The notes under the pieces were generated by a model. It was given only the letters and a program-made list of their open reading frames with translations, did no database searches and was not told where the DNA came from. From IMG/VR virus record IMGVR_UViG_3300020385_000005, positions 97,782-161,781 of that record: a stretch of DNA of 64,000 bases; one strand, 5' to 3'. The stretch is from a virus. The position numbers and the translations under genes are program-made. Every line of letters starts with the position of its first letter. Position 1 is the first letter of the stretch. This document shows positions 8,476-17,932 of this stretch, piece after piece.

Positions 8476-9211
8476 AAGTACACTCCTTCCGTTTGGTGCA
8501 ATTTGTATTTGGGCAATAAGGTATTGTATGTAATGAATCGCAAGATTCAAGATACTTTTTTTGTGCGTTAAGAAAATTAACTTTATGTTGTTTTTTAACC
8601 TTGCCTGAGCTTACATGAGAAAAAGAATAATTTTTTTGACTCTTGTTTCTAAAAGTAGCAGAAGGCACAGAAAGATAATGTATCTTAACTGGAATGTTAG
8701 AAGAAATATGAGAGTAAATTTCTTTTAAACATTGTATTTTAATAGATATTAAAAAATCATTTTCTTTAATATGCTTTGTTACCATAGGGTAAAAATTAAC
8801 AGTATGTATTTTAGATGGATTAGCATCCTCAACTAAAATTAAATCTAACTCAAGTTTAAGTGAAATAAATTCAGTAGATACTGTAGGTGAAAAATTAGTA
8901 GCTAACGGAGTGTAAATTGTTATAGGAAAGATTTTAAAGTAACAATTGATAATATTAATCGCCCAACTGACAAGATATTGTATATCATCAATTGTGGATA
9001 AAGAAGGGTGATAATTCGCAATATTGGTTTTGATTATTTTAATAAGATCTTTATTAAAATCAAAGAGATTGTTTTTAAGAAAAAGCAAATATACTTCTTT
9101 TATAGATTCATATATTATATTTTGTGAAGCTGAAACTTCTAGTATGTTACCGTCAAGCCTATATAGTTCAGGGCAATATAAAGAAGTTTTAAATTGAGCT
9201 TCAGTTAGCAT
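8468..9211 (-). CDS. Degenerate RecB/Cas4-like nuclease-fold protein with cysteine clamp
   Basis: 247 residues. The N-terminus has a Cys in the position typical of Fe-S RecB-family nucleases (TSLYCPELYRL, Cys13), and the C-terminus ends in three clustered Cys (YCPNTNCTKRKEC), the usual place of the other iron-sulfur ligands. Between them a strand with ELDLIL could carry the acidic residue, but the expected E-x-K is not evident (VNFYP in its place), so catalysis may be lost. A second Cas4-like protein is encoded at 14202-15215. The assignment rests on the cysteine layout and is moderate. Confidence 0.4.
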   Translation of the reverse strand: MLTEAQFKTSLYCPELYRLDGNILEVSASQNIIYESIKEVYLLFLKNNLFDFNKDLIKIIKTNIANYHPSLSTIDDIQYLVSWAINIINCYFKIFPITIYTPLATNFSPTVSTEFISLKLELDLILVEDANPSKIHTVNFYPMVTKHIKENDFLISIKIQCLKEIYSHISSNIPVKIHYLSVPSATFRNKSQKNYSFSHVSSGKVKKQHKVNFLNAQKKYLESCDSLHTIPYCPNTNCTKRKECTYG

Positions 9212-9678
9212 TAGTAAATCGTTTTAACAATTAGAAAAGAAGTCAAACCTGTAGCGGCTATAGCTGTAATAGAATAGAAAATAGTTTTAGTTTTTTGCTC
9301 TTTGTACAATTCAACCTGGAGATTTAGTCGTTGAGTTAAAGATTCGTTCTCTTTGACAATAGAAACAAAGCGAGAGTTTGCGTCATCTTGACATTTGTTA
9401 AGAGTCTTTTTGCATTGTTTAGAAAGCAAATCTAAATTCAAGCTCATAGTGTCTGCAAAAGAGTCAAATTCAACTTTAATTAAAGCTAAATCAGCAACTG
9501 AAAGTAAATAGCCTTCAGTAATGATTTTATCACCTGCAAAATAATATGGTAAAAAGAATTGGTGAGGACCTAATTTTAGATCAAAGTCTAAAGATTCTTT
9601 AGGTTTTTTGATTGGTTCAGCAATTACAGGCGGAACAATAAAAAACAATAATAGACAAAATGATAATATTTTTTTCAT
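9211..9678 (-). CDS. Exported or membrane coiled-coil protein, possible spanin component
   Basis: 155 residues. A signal peptide or N-terminal membrane helix (residues 3-20, ending PPVIAEP) is followed by a soluble region and a coiled segment (about 80-128). A C-terminal hydrophobic helix (about 133-153) is predicted to span the membrane. It overlaps the upstream coiled-coil membrane gene by 4 bases. Paired periplasmic coiled-coil membrane proteins in phages are often spanins that fuse inner and outer membranes at lysis, but the topology here (signal plus C-terminal TM) is not the classical Rz/Rz1 form. Confidence 0.45.
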   Translation of the reverse strand: MKKILSFCLLLFFIVPPVIAEPIKKPKESLDFDLKLGPHQFFLPYYFAGDKIITEGYLLSVADLALIKVEFDSFADTMSLNLDLLSKQCKKTLNKCQDDANSRFVSIVKENESLTQRLNLQVELYKEQKTKTIFYSITAIAATGLTSFLIVKTIY

Positions 9679-9995
9679 CGACTTGCCTTACAAACTTCGC
9701 ATTTAAGCTCAAGGCAAGCTGCACGATACCTTAGAACCTTTTGAGAACAAATAGATTCTTGTTGCTTTATGCATTCGGCTTGAAATTGTTGAGTTTCTGA
9801 TAAATGATCATTTCTTAAAGTTTTTATTTGATGACCAAGTAGAGTTACTTGGTCTATTTCTTTTTTGCAAAGAATATCTTTTGGAACTGGTTTTGGAGAA
9901 ATGGCATAGCCAACAACCATACCGATAAGAATAAGTGCAAAAATAATTGCGAGGAAGATTTTTAAATCTTCCATCTTTTGTAAAAGAAAATTCAT
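9675..9995 (-). CDS. Rz-like signal-anchor coiled-coil protein with many cysteines
   Basis: 106 residues. One N-terminal membrane helix (about 10-32, IFLAIIFALILIGMVVGYAI) is followed by a periplasm-like coiled coil and six cysteines, three of them in the last 12 residues (CLELKCEVCK). A signal anchor plus coiled coil is the layout of inner-membrane spanins (Rz). It is translationally coupled with the next gene, which also has membrane segments. Assignment by architecture only. Confidence 0.45.
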   Translation of the reverse strand: MNFLLQKMEDLKIFLAIIFALILIGMVVGYAISPKPVPKDILCKKEIDQVTLLGHQIKTLRNDHLSETQQFQAECIKQQESICSQKVLRYRAACLELKCEVCKASR

Positions 9996-10285
9996 TTAAA
10001 GTTACCTTCTTCTGGCTGGTTGTTTTTGTAATATAAATCTTTTATATGTTTAGATAAAAATATTGGCTTTACTTCATAATCGTTCTTATGAGCTTCGTCA
10101 TAAGATATGATTTGATAAGGAGATTTGGAATAATTAGTATTTATTTCAGGAAGGATTAAGCTCCTTTGAATTAAAGCTTTTTTAATCCTATCAATAGAGT
10201 TGCCTATATAGTTGTCGCCTGCTTCTAAGTAGTAGAATGTTTTATTTTTAGGAACTAATATTCCTAATGTTTTCGAATCAAGCAT
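9992..10285 (-). CDS. Hypothetical protein
   Basis: 97 residues from the ATG at 10285 (an in-frame TTG precedes it). The first half (ILVPKNKTFYYLEAGDNYIG) may form a small beta sheet followed by a helix (IDRIKKALIQRS). It overlaps the upstream gene by 8 bases and the downstream one by 4. Function unknown. Confidence 0.5.
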   Translation of the reverse strand: MLDSKTLGILVPKNKTFYYLEAGDNYIGNSIDRIKKALIQRSLILPEINTNYSKSPYQIISYDEAHKNDYEVKPIFLSKHIKDLYYKNNQPEEGNFK

Positions 10286-10592
10286 CAATCTGCTCCTTAT
10301 ATGTTAATTTAATTAGTTTAAGATCTTCATCAAAAGTCCCTAATGATTCTATCAGAATTGCTGTCGCTTTATTAGGTACTGTAAAAGTTTGACCGGGAAG
10401 ACGTGGAACGCTATCTAGTAAAGACAGGTGCTTATCAAGCGGATAGAAGATAGCTGAACCGCACAGTAAGTATAAGAAACAAGCGGTATTTGGTTGAATT
10501 TTCAAATGTAGGCTTTGCTGTTGACTTAAAACGATTTCATCGAATTCAAAATTAGAAGTTTTCAATAAGTTTTTAGTAAGACAATTAAGCAT
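10278..10592 (-). CDS. Hypothetical small protein, cupin-like beta pattern
   Basis: 104 residues. A run of short beta strands (SLHLKIQPNTACFLYLL, then AIFYPLD, LPGQTFTVPNKATAILIES) resembles a small beta barrel such as a cupin or double-psi fold, without metal-binding His residues. It overlaps the end of the primase-helicase by 8 bases. Role unknown. Confidence 0.5.
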   Translation of the reverse strand: MLNCLTKNLLKTSNFEFDEIVLSQQQSLHLKIQPNTACFLYLLCGSAIFYPLDKHLSLLDSVPRLPGQTFTVPNKATAILIESLGTFDEDLKLIKLTYKEQIDA

Positions 10593-13074
10593 TGTAGTCC
10601 TCCGATTGGCTTACAATAACTTTTTTACCATTCGTACTTACATAACCTGAAGATTTTAAATCTTTAAAATTCTCGGCTTCTTGCAAGCAGGAAGTGGTAT
10701 CAACATGCTTCAAAGAAACTGTTGTTGGGTCAAGATCCAATACTAGTTTATCTTTAAACCCACTAATCTTATTTTTAGTAAAATGAAGCAGCAAGCGAGG
10801 GAAAATATTACCTTCTTGATCTTTCCAGAAAATTTCACAATGCTCTTTACGATCATGCATATCGTTGTAAACATGAAAAATAACATTAGGTCGATACATT
10901 AATGCGCGTGCATCTGCTAGATCATCATCAACTGGAAGCTTAAGCCTACTATGATCCATAGGCATATTCTTCCTATACTCGGCAGTAGCAATCATGCAAG
11001 CATGATATTTAATAGTAAGATTTTTTTGTTGATTTGATATAGAAGTCATTCGACTAGATTGTTCCATATTCATAAAGTCCATGTAATTGTGCGTATTGTC
11101 ACAAATCATCATAAGCTTTCTGTCAGGATATCTATTTCTATAGTAACGTAGATTTCTTTCTAGAGTGCTGAGAGTCGCGCCATCTTCGCTATCAATAATG
11201 ACTAAACGTTCGGATTCAATTAGTTCTCGAAAACATTCATTGGCTTTTTCAAAAGCATGAGTGTATTCAACTGGATAATCTTTCAAGGTTGTTTTGGGCT
11301 GAACTACCATACCAATACTCAAAGGAACCCCTTCAGGGTAAAGCATTCGGTAAAGATTAGTTTTTATTCTTGGTTCGATTTGTTCGTAACTGTCGTCAGT
11401 GCTGTGTATTAGCACAGTCGCATTCTCATCAGAAAGTGCGACATCAGTTCCGATCATTAAACATGTTGCAGTTTTACCTGAATTAGCACGACCACCTACA
11501 TACATTAAAGCACCAGAAGACCAACTCATCCCACCATTCATGTTGTCTGCAAAAGTTTTAAAATAATTCATTTTAAAGCCTGCTGCAGATGCATCAGCTG
11601 AAGCAGATGCACGAAGTTCCTGTATAGCATCAAATCTATTTATCTGATAATTGATGCCAATTGAATCAGTTTTAAACTCTTTCTCAATGAGTTCCAGCAT
11701 CTGTTCATGTGAAGCCATATGAGCTCTAATATTATTAGGATCTTGCTCAACAGCTCGCATGTAAGCTTCAGCAGCAGTCTTACTCTTTTCTAATTTTTGA
11801 GAAAATTTATTAGATCGAATTGCATTTACATCGGCCAATATAGAAGACGTAGATACTGTTGTGAATTGTGCTAGCTCTTTAATAAGTAGTTCACGCTTCA
11901 CTTCAGTCTCTTCAGCAGCAATGATAGGAACCATCTTCTGGCAAATAACATCAGGCGTATGATTTTCTGAAAAAGAATTAAGCTGCCATTCAAATGCAGA
12001 CATCTTAACTAGATTTAAATAATCTTCTGCAGCATCTGAGTTTTGAAGAAATTCGTCGGTATCTTTGTATTCTTGACCTTTAGGGGGCATCACTATATAA
12101 GTGCTAATGCCAGAAGTAGCTTTTAGAATATTCTCTAGTACACGCTGAGTAGCTGCATAGCCTGCAGCGTCCCAATCGAAATTTAAGAAAAGCTTTCTGA
12201 TGCCAATTTGCTTAAGGTAAAGCAAATGAGTTTCTGTAAAAGCAGTACCACAAACAGATACAGCATTTTTAATGCCCAGTCTGTAAAGTTGCATCAAGTC
12301 ACCAGGACCCTCAACTACATATAGTCCATACTTTTTAGCATCACGATAAGCTACATCAATACCCATTAAAGCTTTATTCTTTTTATAGATAGCTGATTCA
12401 GGGCTATTAGTATACTTGGGAATGCTTTGGGCTTCGAAATCTTGATTCCGACAAATAAAGCCTACAGTTCTTTTAGCATGATCTTTGATTGAAAAGGTTA
12501 TTTTACTATCACCAAAATAATCAACGAATCTTGTGCTAATTAAATTAGTGCTAGCAATGTAACTAGAATCCCAACCCTTTTCGACTAACTTTGCTACAAG
12601 AGAATCCTTATCTAAAGATGCAGCAGGAATAAAACTTTGAATCCAGTTTCGCTCCACCATATACTCATTATCTTTAGGATTGACAGTTGCAATAGTGTCA
12701 GAGATATCTTGAGCTAATTTGTATAATTTTATTCTCTCTTTATCTTGCTCTGAGAGAACGCCAGGCGAATAAGGGATGTCTAGCATATCACAGAGAGTGG
12801 GAATGGTAAGAGTGAGCCATTCTGAACCGCTAAGCGGCAACTGGTCGAAATGCTCAGCGCAAGTAAATATGTCACCATAAAAACCACAACTAAAACATTT
12901 AACAGTTTCGTTGTTGGTTCTAGGGTTTAGCCCCATACTAGGATGCTGGTCATCATGTGCAAAGCATTGGAATTTTTTTGTTAGATCAATATCAGATGAA
13001 AGTTTTAGCTGTAAATATTCTGGCAGTTTGCTGCGCAAAAGAGCAATTACTTCATCAGTATCAGTAATATACAT
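10585..13074 (-). CDS. Bifunctional primase-helicase (DnaG-DnaB type, T7 gp4-like)
   Basis: 829 residues. Domains in order: a CHC2 zinc finger with Cys37, His40, Cys60 and Cys63; a TOPRIM domain at about 245-330, with the acidic motif in VVEGPGDL and the DxD-like FDWDAAG; a linker; and a DnaB-like RecA-fold helicase with Walker A GRANSGKT near residue 530 and a Walker B aspartate in LMMICDN. It would unwind the fork and lay primers for the DnaE-type polymerase. The fused design is known from T7-like phages and mitochondrial Twinkle. It is the largest replication gene here and sits with the GMP reductase, Cas4-like and phosphoesterase genes. Confidence 0.88.
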   Translation of the reverse strand: MYITDTDEVIALLRSKLPEYLQLKLSSDIDLTKKFQCFAHDDQHPSMGLNPRTNNETVKCFSCGFYGDIFTCAEHFDQLPLSGSEWLTLTIPTLCDMLDIPYSPGVLSEQDKERIKLYKLAQDISDTIATVNPKDNEYMVERNWIQSFIPAASLDKDSLVAKLVEKGWDSSYIASTNLISTRFVDYFGDSKITFSIKDHAKRTVGFICRNQDFEAQSIPKYTNSPESAIYKKNKALMGIDVAYRDAKKYGLYVVEGPGDLMQLYRLGIKNAVSVCGTAFTETHLLYLKQIGIRKLFLNFDWDAAGYAATQRVLENILKATSGISTYIVMPPKGQEYKDTDEFLQNSDAAEDYLNLVKMSAFEWQLNSFSENHTPDVICQKMVPIIAAEETEVKRELLIKELAQFTTVSTSSILADVNAIRSNKFSQKLEKSKTAAEAYMRAVEQDPNNIRAHMASHEQMLELIEKEFKTDSIGINYQINRFDAIQELRASASADASAAGFKMNYFKTFADNMNGGMSWSSGALMYVGGRANSGKTATCLMIGTDVALSDENATVLIHSTDDSYEQIEPRIKTNLYRMLYPEGVPLSIGMVVQPKTTLKDYPVEYTHAFEKANECFRELIESERLVIIDSEDGATLSTLERNLRYYRNRYPDRKLMMICDNTHNYMDFMNMEQSSRMTSISNQQKNLTIKYHACMIATAEYRKNMPMDHSRLKLPVDDDLADARALMYRPNVIFHVYNDMHDRKEHCEIFWKDQEGNIFPRLLLHFTKNKISGFKDKLVLDLDPTTVSLKHVDTTSCLQEAENFKDLKSSGYVSTNGKKVIVSQSEDYNA

Positions 13075-13092
13075 TTATAATCCTTTTACATT

Positions 13093-14205
13093 TTATGTTT
13101 TTAACATATGTGGAGTGCTCTCATGAGATGCACTGTTTGAAATTTGAAGAAATTTTACATTTATAGGAGACAATTGGCTTACAGAAGATAAGCCTAAATA
13201 AGAAATAGCAGATGCTATAGAAGCATTAAAATTTAAAATAAAATCAGCAGTAGTGTAGCTTGGATGTTGCAAGGGACCTTGCACTCCTTCTACATGTAAA
13301 GGAAGTTTTCGAGAATATGTTTTCTGAAATTCTTTCGAAGCTTGCCCTCTGTAATACTTATAAAGGTATTTGTTTTGGAACAAGTAACCAAATGAAATAA
13401 TATTTAAAAACTTTAAAAGTTTAGATTGTTTCCAGCCATGACTTTCGATAGCTTTACTGAATAAATTGCCTATCATTACTGCATCTGCGCCTGCAGCTAA
13501 ATATTTTATTGCATCTCCGGTACTTCTAATACCTCCATCAGCGATTATAGTGACTTTATCATTCAAGTTATAAGAAAAGAAGCCTGACCAAACATCGTAA
13601 ACTGCTGATAAATTAGGAACGCCACAACCTGTAACAATCCTAGTAGAACAGGCAGAGCCTGGGCCAATACCCACTCTTATATGAGTGCAACCAGCTTCAT
13701 GGACATTTAAAGCTGATTGAAAGGTAGCTACAGTGCCGGACATTAAAGCTTTACACCAGGATGCATTAGCATACTTATTATAAAGAGGATAGGTATCTAT
13801 CATGTCGCCGTGAGCGACATCTACAGATATGTTTAAAGAAACTTTAGACTTATGATTTTCAACCCATTCTTTTAAGAATTGGAATGTTTCATTATTGGCT
13901 CCTACAGAAAACCAATAATTTTTATGTGCGTGATATTTTTCTAAAGACTGAATGAGTTCTTTTTCTGAAAGATATCTACAAAAAACAGTAGCTTGGTTTA
14001 AAGGTAGCAAAGCGTCGCATAGATTGGTCCCAGTTACGGTATCCATAGGACTGCTATAGATATAAGTGCTACGCACATCGGCATTAGAGCGGCTTCTTAA
14101 TAGCCCGGTTGCAGGCTCTAAAAGTACATCATCGGTAGATAACTTTACATTTGTTCGAAGAACGGTTTCATTATGAGAGAGAAAATCAGCTTGTTTATCG
14201 TTCAT
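13093..14205 (-). CDS. guaC: GMP reductase / IMP dehydrogenase family enzyme, GMP reductase favoured
   Basis: 370 residues, a TIM-barrel oxidoreductase with the nucleotide loop GIGPGSACSTR (catalytic Cys186, Thr188), IADGGIRS for phosphate binding, and AGADAVMIG. It has no CBS domains. The GVP-NLSAV segment resembles GMP reductase, and the flap after YRGQAS is short and lacks the Arg-Tyr dyad that IMP dehydrogenase uses to activate water; both points favour GMP to IMP reduction. IADGGIR is more IMPDH-like, and the glutamate expected in the flap of GMP reductase appears shifted. No GMP synthetase is present, while PurA and PurB are, so GMP to IMP to AMP is the coherent route. Confidence 0.7.
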   Translation of the reverse strand: MNDKQADFLSHNETVLRTNVKLSTDDVLLEPATGLLRSRSNADVRSTYIYSSPMDTVTGTNLCDALLPLNQATVFCRYLSEKELIQSLEKYHAHKNYWFSVGANNETFQFLKEWVENHKSKVSLNISVDVAHGDMIDTYPLYNKYANASWCKALMSGTVATFQSALNVHEAGCTHIRVGIGPGSACSTRIVTGCGVPNLSAVYDVWSGFFSYNLNDKVTIIADGGIRSTGDAIKYLAAGADAVMIGNLFSKAIESHGWKQSKLLKFLNIISFGYLFQNKYLYKYYRGQASKEFQKTYSRKLPLHVEGVQGPLQHPSYTTADFILNFNASIASAISYLGLSSVSQLSPINVKFLQISNSASHESTPHMLKT

Positions 14206-15215
14206 TGGAATTCTTTCAAAACATCTTGGCCATTACAAATCGTTTTATAGTCACAGAAACGACACTGCCAATCACCTTTTTCTACAGCTTTGACAATGCG
14301 CTTTTTACCTTCTTCAATTTGCTTTTGACGTTTTTCAAATTGTGTCTTGTCTGTTTTACTCAATAAACCCTGGTCATAAAGTGATTGGATTTTTGCTTGT
14401 GAATAACTAAGTTCGTAATCAGGAGGAGGGATAGTTATTTTTTCAGCATTAACTGAATCAGATATTTGCTTGTAGTTTTCAAGTATGCTTTGAATAGTTA
14501 TATTAGAATTTACTTTAGAAGTTGTTATAGGAGTGTGGCCTTGATAAAAAATATAATCAAGATCATCGTCACCTTTTTCTACGGTGACCATATACTCAGC
14601 GTAACGGCCAGTATCCCTAGCGCCATAAGTAAGTAGAGCAGGACCAAAATCACTATTACTGTTACCATACCACCACTGATAAAATCCTATTTGCATAAGG
14701 TTTGAATCTCTAGGAGTACCTAGAAGATTCTTTTTATGTTGAGCTTCTGTTCCAAGAACACTGTTGGCATTGAAACCATAAACAGATTTAACTTCTACAA
14801 TGTGAAATTTTGTTGTTTCAGGATTAATAACAATCAAGTCTAATTTTCCTGATATATTATATCCAGGTACATAAACACTTATTTGATCCCCAATGTAAAC
14901 TCCAGATTCTTTTGCTAGATTGATGCAATAATCCTCATAGAGAGAGCCTTGAATCCAAATCCACTGAAGGTATTTGCTAGGTGGGGCTTTATGTTCATTA
15001 ATAATATTAACTAAAGGTTTTAAATGATCGTATTTTGGATCAAAATGATAACTGTCTTTAGCGAATCTAAAATAAGACTGACGCCTACACTTACCAATGA
15101 CCTCTTCGTTTATGATTGCAGTAGCAGATGAAGGCCACAAGGTAGGTGCTTTTTGCTCTCCTAATTTTGGCCTTTCAAGATGCTTAGAAATGTGCTTTAT
15201 GAAAGACCAAGTCAT
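14202..15215 (-). CDS. Cas4/RecB-type PD-(D/E)XK exonuclease
   Basis: 337 residues. The core shows the nuclease triad: an entry helix with EDYC, then GKLDLIVINP (Asp), then HIVEVKS (E-x-K), followed by a QIGFYQWW helix (the Q-x-x-x-Y motif of RecB-family enzymes). Cysteines at CRRQSYFRF near the N-terminus and CRFCDYKTIC at the C-terminus are placed to hold a 4Fe-4S cluster, as in Cas4 and AddB. It probably trims DNA ends for recombination with RecA. Its start overlaps the previous gene's stop by one base; no cas genes are present. Confidence 0.75.
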   Translation of the reverse strand: MTWSFIKHISKHLERPKLGEQKAPTLWPSSATAIINEEVIGKCRRQSYFRFAKDSYHFDPKYDHLKPLVNIINEHKAPPSKYLQWIWIQGSLYEDYCINLAKESGVYIGDQISVYVPGYNISGKLDLIVINPETTKFHIVEVKSVYGFNANSVLGTEAQHKKNLLGTPRDSNLMQIGFYQWWYGNSNSDFGPALLTYGARDTGRYAEYMVTVEKGDDDLDYIFYQGHTPITTSKVNSNITIQSILENYKQISDSVNAEKITIPPPDYELSYSQAKIQSLYDQGLLSKTDKTQFEKRQKQIEEGKKRIVKAVEKGDWQCRFCDYKTICNGQDVLKEFQ

Positions 15216-15526
15216 TAATCATCCTTTAAGTTGATTTGAGAATCTTCGACTTCAACCTGAGATTCGGTTTCGGCTTTTTGCATTTCAAATTGTTTCTTTA
15301 TTTCGACTATTCTTTCATCTTGGAAAGCTTGAAATTTTTCTCCCATTTCAATTCCAATTTCTTTATCTTCTAGTTCTGAATAAAGATATTCAACTAATAG
15401 GGAAAGTTGAATCATAGAATTAAAATTATAATCTATTCTTGCTTCTAAAGCTTGGGTTAAAGGGATGAGAAAGCCAAAGGGAACTGGTTGTTCTTGCACT
15501 TCTGGGTTAAGTTGTTCTTCTGACAT
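15215..15526 (-). CDS. Hypothetical acidic helical protein
   Basis: 103 residues, rich in Glu and Gln. A central helix (about 28-55) and a charged helical C-terminal half (QKAETESQVEVEDSQ) suggest a coiled coil. It lies between the phosphoesterase and the Cas4-like nuclease with a one-base overlap, so it is probably a partner in the same operon. No known family. Confidence 0.5.
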   Translation of the reverse strand: MSEEQLNPEVQEQPVPFGFLIPLTQALEARIDYNFNSMIQLSLLVEYLYSELEDKEIGIEMGEKFQAFQDERIVEIKKQFEMQKAETESQVEVEDSQINLKDD

Positions 15527-15527
15527 A

Positions 15528-16595
15528 TTAAATTACACCTTTTTTGGTGGGTAAATGAGAACCTAAATAAATAGGATGGGAATCGTTAAAATTAGTATTG
15601 CCGTTAGCATCTTGGTAGATAACAGCATAACCATTCATAGCATTTTTAAATCTTAAATCTGCTCTGAACTGGTAGGGGAGTTTATGCGCCATAGCGCCTT
15701 GTTCGATGAGCAGTTTTCCTGAAACTACTCCCTTATAAACCTTGTGGGTGTGGCCGACAACTATAGAATCAAAATCAGTTTGATCCATTCTGTGTGCAAA
15801 ATGGTCAAGTAACTTAACTACAGTTGCTCCAGGGTAACGGCTGGCAAAACCACTTGGGTGTGTAAAGATTGTTTGACCTATCCTAACGTACCAAGAGTCG
15901 GCTTTTTGATAATGAACGTTTTCAAATTCATGTACTTTTTCTAAATCTCCAAACGCATTAAGTCTTTCACCATTAGCAATTCTTGAAAGAAGATCTGGGC
16001 GATAAACTTTCTCTATATCTGAAGATATGCCACTCATTTTAAGAGCTCGAGTAGTTCTGTAATCATGATTTCCTGAAACAAGAACGACCATAGGGAAGTT
16101 ATCTGAAAGGTATTTGACTAAATCAAAAGCAGCTCGATATTCTTTTATTGCAGCAACGTTTTTGCTTTTACTAAAAGTACTAAACATATAGGCGTCAAGT
16201 ATATCACCATTCAAAACAATAACATCTGCATCGTGGTGTTGAGCAAGAGCTATTTTCATATCTTCCCAAAGAAAAAATGGTATGTGAAGATCACTAAAAG
16301 AAACAATTTTCCTTTCTTTACTGGTCGTAAGGCCTAAGTCTAGATGTTCACTTTCAGATCTAAATTCCTTTGCAGCATCAATGATTGTTGCCCAAGCGTG
16401 ATCATATTCAGGTACTGCGGCTTCAGTAATATTTTCACGAGCAACTTTAGTTCTTACAGCATGAAAAGTTCTTTTAACTGGAAAACCCGGAGTTCCATTG
16501 TCATGTTTCAAACAAATTAATTCAGCAATTTCTTTAAAAGTTTTTTCGCCAGTAAAAAGTTGGAGTAGGTATTCTTCTTCAGGAGTCCATCTCAT
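15528..16595 (-). CDS. Calcineurin-like metallophosphoesterase with N-terminal SANT/HTH-like domain
   Basis: About 355 residues from the ATG at 16595, preferred because AGGA lies 5 bases upstream. The N-terminal 50 residues (WTPEEEYLLQLF) look like a Myb/SANT or HTH DNA-binding helix set. The catalytic part has all metallophosphoesterase motifs: SDLHIP, NGDILD, GNHDYR and VVGHTHK. This could be a DNA or nucleotide phosphatase or a nuclease of the SbcD type; the DNA-binding-like N-terminus favours DNA. It overlaps the end of the DnaE C-terminal gene, so it is in the replication operon. Confidence 0.72.
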   Translation of the reverse strand: MRWTPEEEYLLQLFTGEKTFKEIAELICLKHDNGTPGFPVKRTFHAVRTKVARENITEAAVPEYDHAWATIIDAAKEFRSESEHLDLGLTTSKERKIVSFSDLHIPFFLWEDMKIALAQHHDADVIVLNGDILDAYMFSTFSKSKNVAAIKEYRAAFDLVKYLSDNFPMVVLVSGNHDYRTTRALKMSGISSDIEKVYRPDLLSRIANGERLNAFGDLEKVHEFENVHYQKADSWYVRIGQTIFTHPSGFASRYPGATVVKLLDHFAHRMDQTDFDSIVVGHTHKVYKGVVSGKLLIEQGAMAHKLPYQFRADLRFKNAMNGYAVIYQDANGNTNFNDSHPIYLGSHLPTKKGVI

Positions 16596-17841
16596 AATCG
16601 TCCTCATATAAATGTATGGAATTTAAAATTAATTTTATATCAGGTTCTATTCTTTCTACTTTAACTTTGCAACAAACAATATCGGTCTCTTTAAGCTCAA
16701 GCTTTGAAACTTTTGGCCACAACTGTGGGAAAACAACAATCTCCGCACTACTGGTCTTATCATTGATTTCAATGAAAGCCATTTGTTTGCCTTTGCGAGT
16801 TACAATAGTCTTTATAGACAGGATAACACCTGCGACATTAGCATATTCAGATTCAGTTAGGGAAGATAATTTATCCCTACGTATATCAATTAAATCTAAA
16901 GGGTGGCCGCCAATATAACATCCAATGTAATTGGCTTGATCTAGAATTTCTTTCATACCTAGTTCTACAAATGAATTTTTAAGTAGTTCAGGAAATTCAG
17001 GTTTTTCTTTTTCCTTTAAGGATACTTTTTTCTTTAGCTCTTGATCTTCAATTGGTTGAAGTTCTTCAGACATAAGGTGAAAGTTATCCATATCGTTCTC
17101 TTTTATTTTATCTTTATCAATTCTATTTTGGATCTTTTTGATTTCTTTTCTAAGAAAATTACGACGCTCAATTAGCGGAATCACTCTTCCGTTATACGCA
17201 TTTCGTTCAATAACGTCTAATTGTCTCTGCTTGTATGCTTCGACGTCTCTTATATAAGCATATATAAGTGGGCACTTTTCAAGTAAATCGGCTCTATCAT
17301 AACCTAATTTATCAAAAGCACCAGCTTTAACTAAGGCTTCAAAGGTTTTTGTGTTTACTTTCTGCAAGTTCACTCTAGAAACAAAGTCTTTGACAGATTG
17401 GAAAGGAGTTTTTTGACGAGCTTTAATTATCATACGAGCTGCAGTTCTACCAACATCTCGAATTGCATTTAGTCCAAAAAAAATCTCGCCATTAGCAATT
17501 GTAAATTCAAAACTTGATTGATTAACATAAGGCGGGTTCACAATTACACTAAACTTTTTTGCTTCTGCAATGTATTCTGGAGCTTTAAATGCCCAGCTTT
17601 TAGGTTGCAAAGTTTTACTTCTAGTAGACATGAGAGCTGTAAAGAATTCTACAGGGTAGTGTGTTTTCATATATGCACTTACATAAGTGAGTATAGAGTA
17701 ACTAACACTATGTGCTTTATTAAAACAGTTAGAAGCGATTGCGCCATTTTCTAGAACAAAGTTATGGTTACCTTCTAAAGAAGCCACACCTATATCGTAT
17801 ACCTCTTGTTCTCCGAGATATTCTTTCGAAATTATTTTCAT
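16579..17841 (-). CDS. dnaE: DNA polymerase III alpha, C-terminal piece with split-intein C-half
   Basis: 420 residues. Residues 1-38 are an intein C-terminal half (KEYLGEQEVYDIG, then NHNFVLENGAIASN), ending in the Asn that cyclises. They are followed by Cys39 of CFNKAHS, exactly the junction used by the cyanobacterial DnaE split intein. After splicing, residues 39-420 supply the polymerase fingers end, a helix-hairpin-helix-like region (VGRTAARMI) and an OB-fold (about 330-400). The matching N-half is at 25525-27144. An AAGGA ribosome site precedes the ATG. The protein is useless as a polymerase alone, so trans-splicing is strongly implied. Confidence 0.92.
   Translation of the reverse strand: MKIISKEYLGEQEVYDIGVASLEGNHNFVLENGAIASNCFNKAHSVSYSILTYVSAYMKTHYPVEFFTALMSTRSKTLQPKSWAFKAPEYIAEAKKFSVIVNPPYVNQSSFEFTIANGEIFFGLNAIRDVGRTAARMIIKARQKTPFQSVKDFVSRVNLQKVNTKTFEALVKAGAFDKLGYDRADLLEKCPLIYAYIRDVEAYKQRQLDVIERNAYNGRVIPLIERRNFLRKEIKKIQNRIDKDKIKENDMDNFHLMSEELQPIEDQELKKKVSLKEKEKPEFPELLKNSFVELGMKEILDQANYIGCYIGGHPLDLIDIRRDKLSSLTESEYANVAGVILSIKTIVTRKGKQMAFIEINDKTSSAEIVVFPQLWPKVSKLELKETDIVCCKVKVERIEPDIKLILNSIHLYEDDYEMDS
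17728..17841 (-). other. Split intein C-half (Int-C, 38 residues)
   Basis: Encodes residues 1-38 of the polymerase C-piece. It has the block F signature VYDIGV and NHNF, and the terminal IASN; the next codon (17725-17727) is the nucleophilic Cys+1. Length and motifs match Nostoc-type DnaE Int-C (about 36 residues). The penultimate residue is Ser, as in the cyanobacterial DnaE inteins, instead of the usual His. Confidence 0.93.
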
Positions 17842-17858
17842 TAGTTTCCTTTATATAT

Positions 17859-17896
17859 AAAAAAAGGGCAGCCCGCATTGTAGCGGACCACCCTTT
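17859..17896 (-). terminator. Intrinsic terminator after the fibre operon
   Basis: On the minus strand, a 14-base-pair stem (17896-17883 with 17876-17863, three G-U pairs) closes a 6-base loop and is followed by a run of Ts down to 17859. It lies downstream of the 17933-21574 fibre gene and just before the DnaE C-piece, so it separates late structural transcription from the early replication gene. Confidence 0.8.
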
Positions 17897-17932
17897 AAAA
17901 ACAAGAGATTACTTTATGTGTTAAACTATATA

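Noticed and set aside
13093-14205. IMP dehydrogenase as the first choice
   Set aside because: No CBS domains, no Arg-Tyr flap and no GMP synthetase; kept as an alternative because IADGGIR is IMPDH-like.
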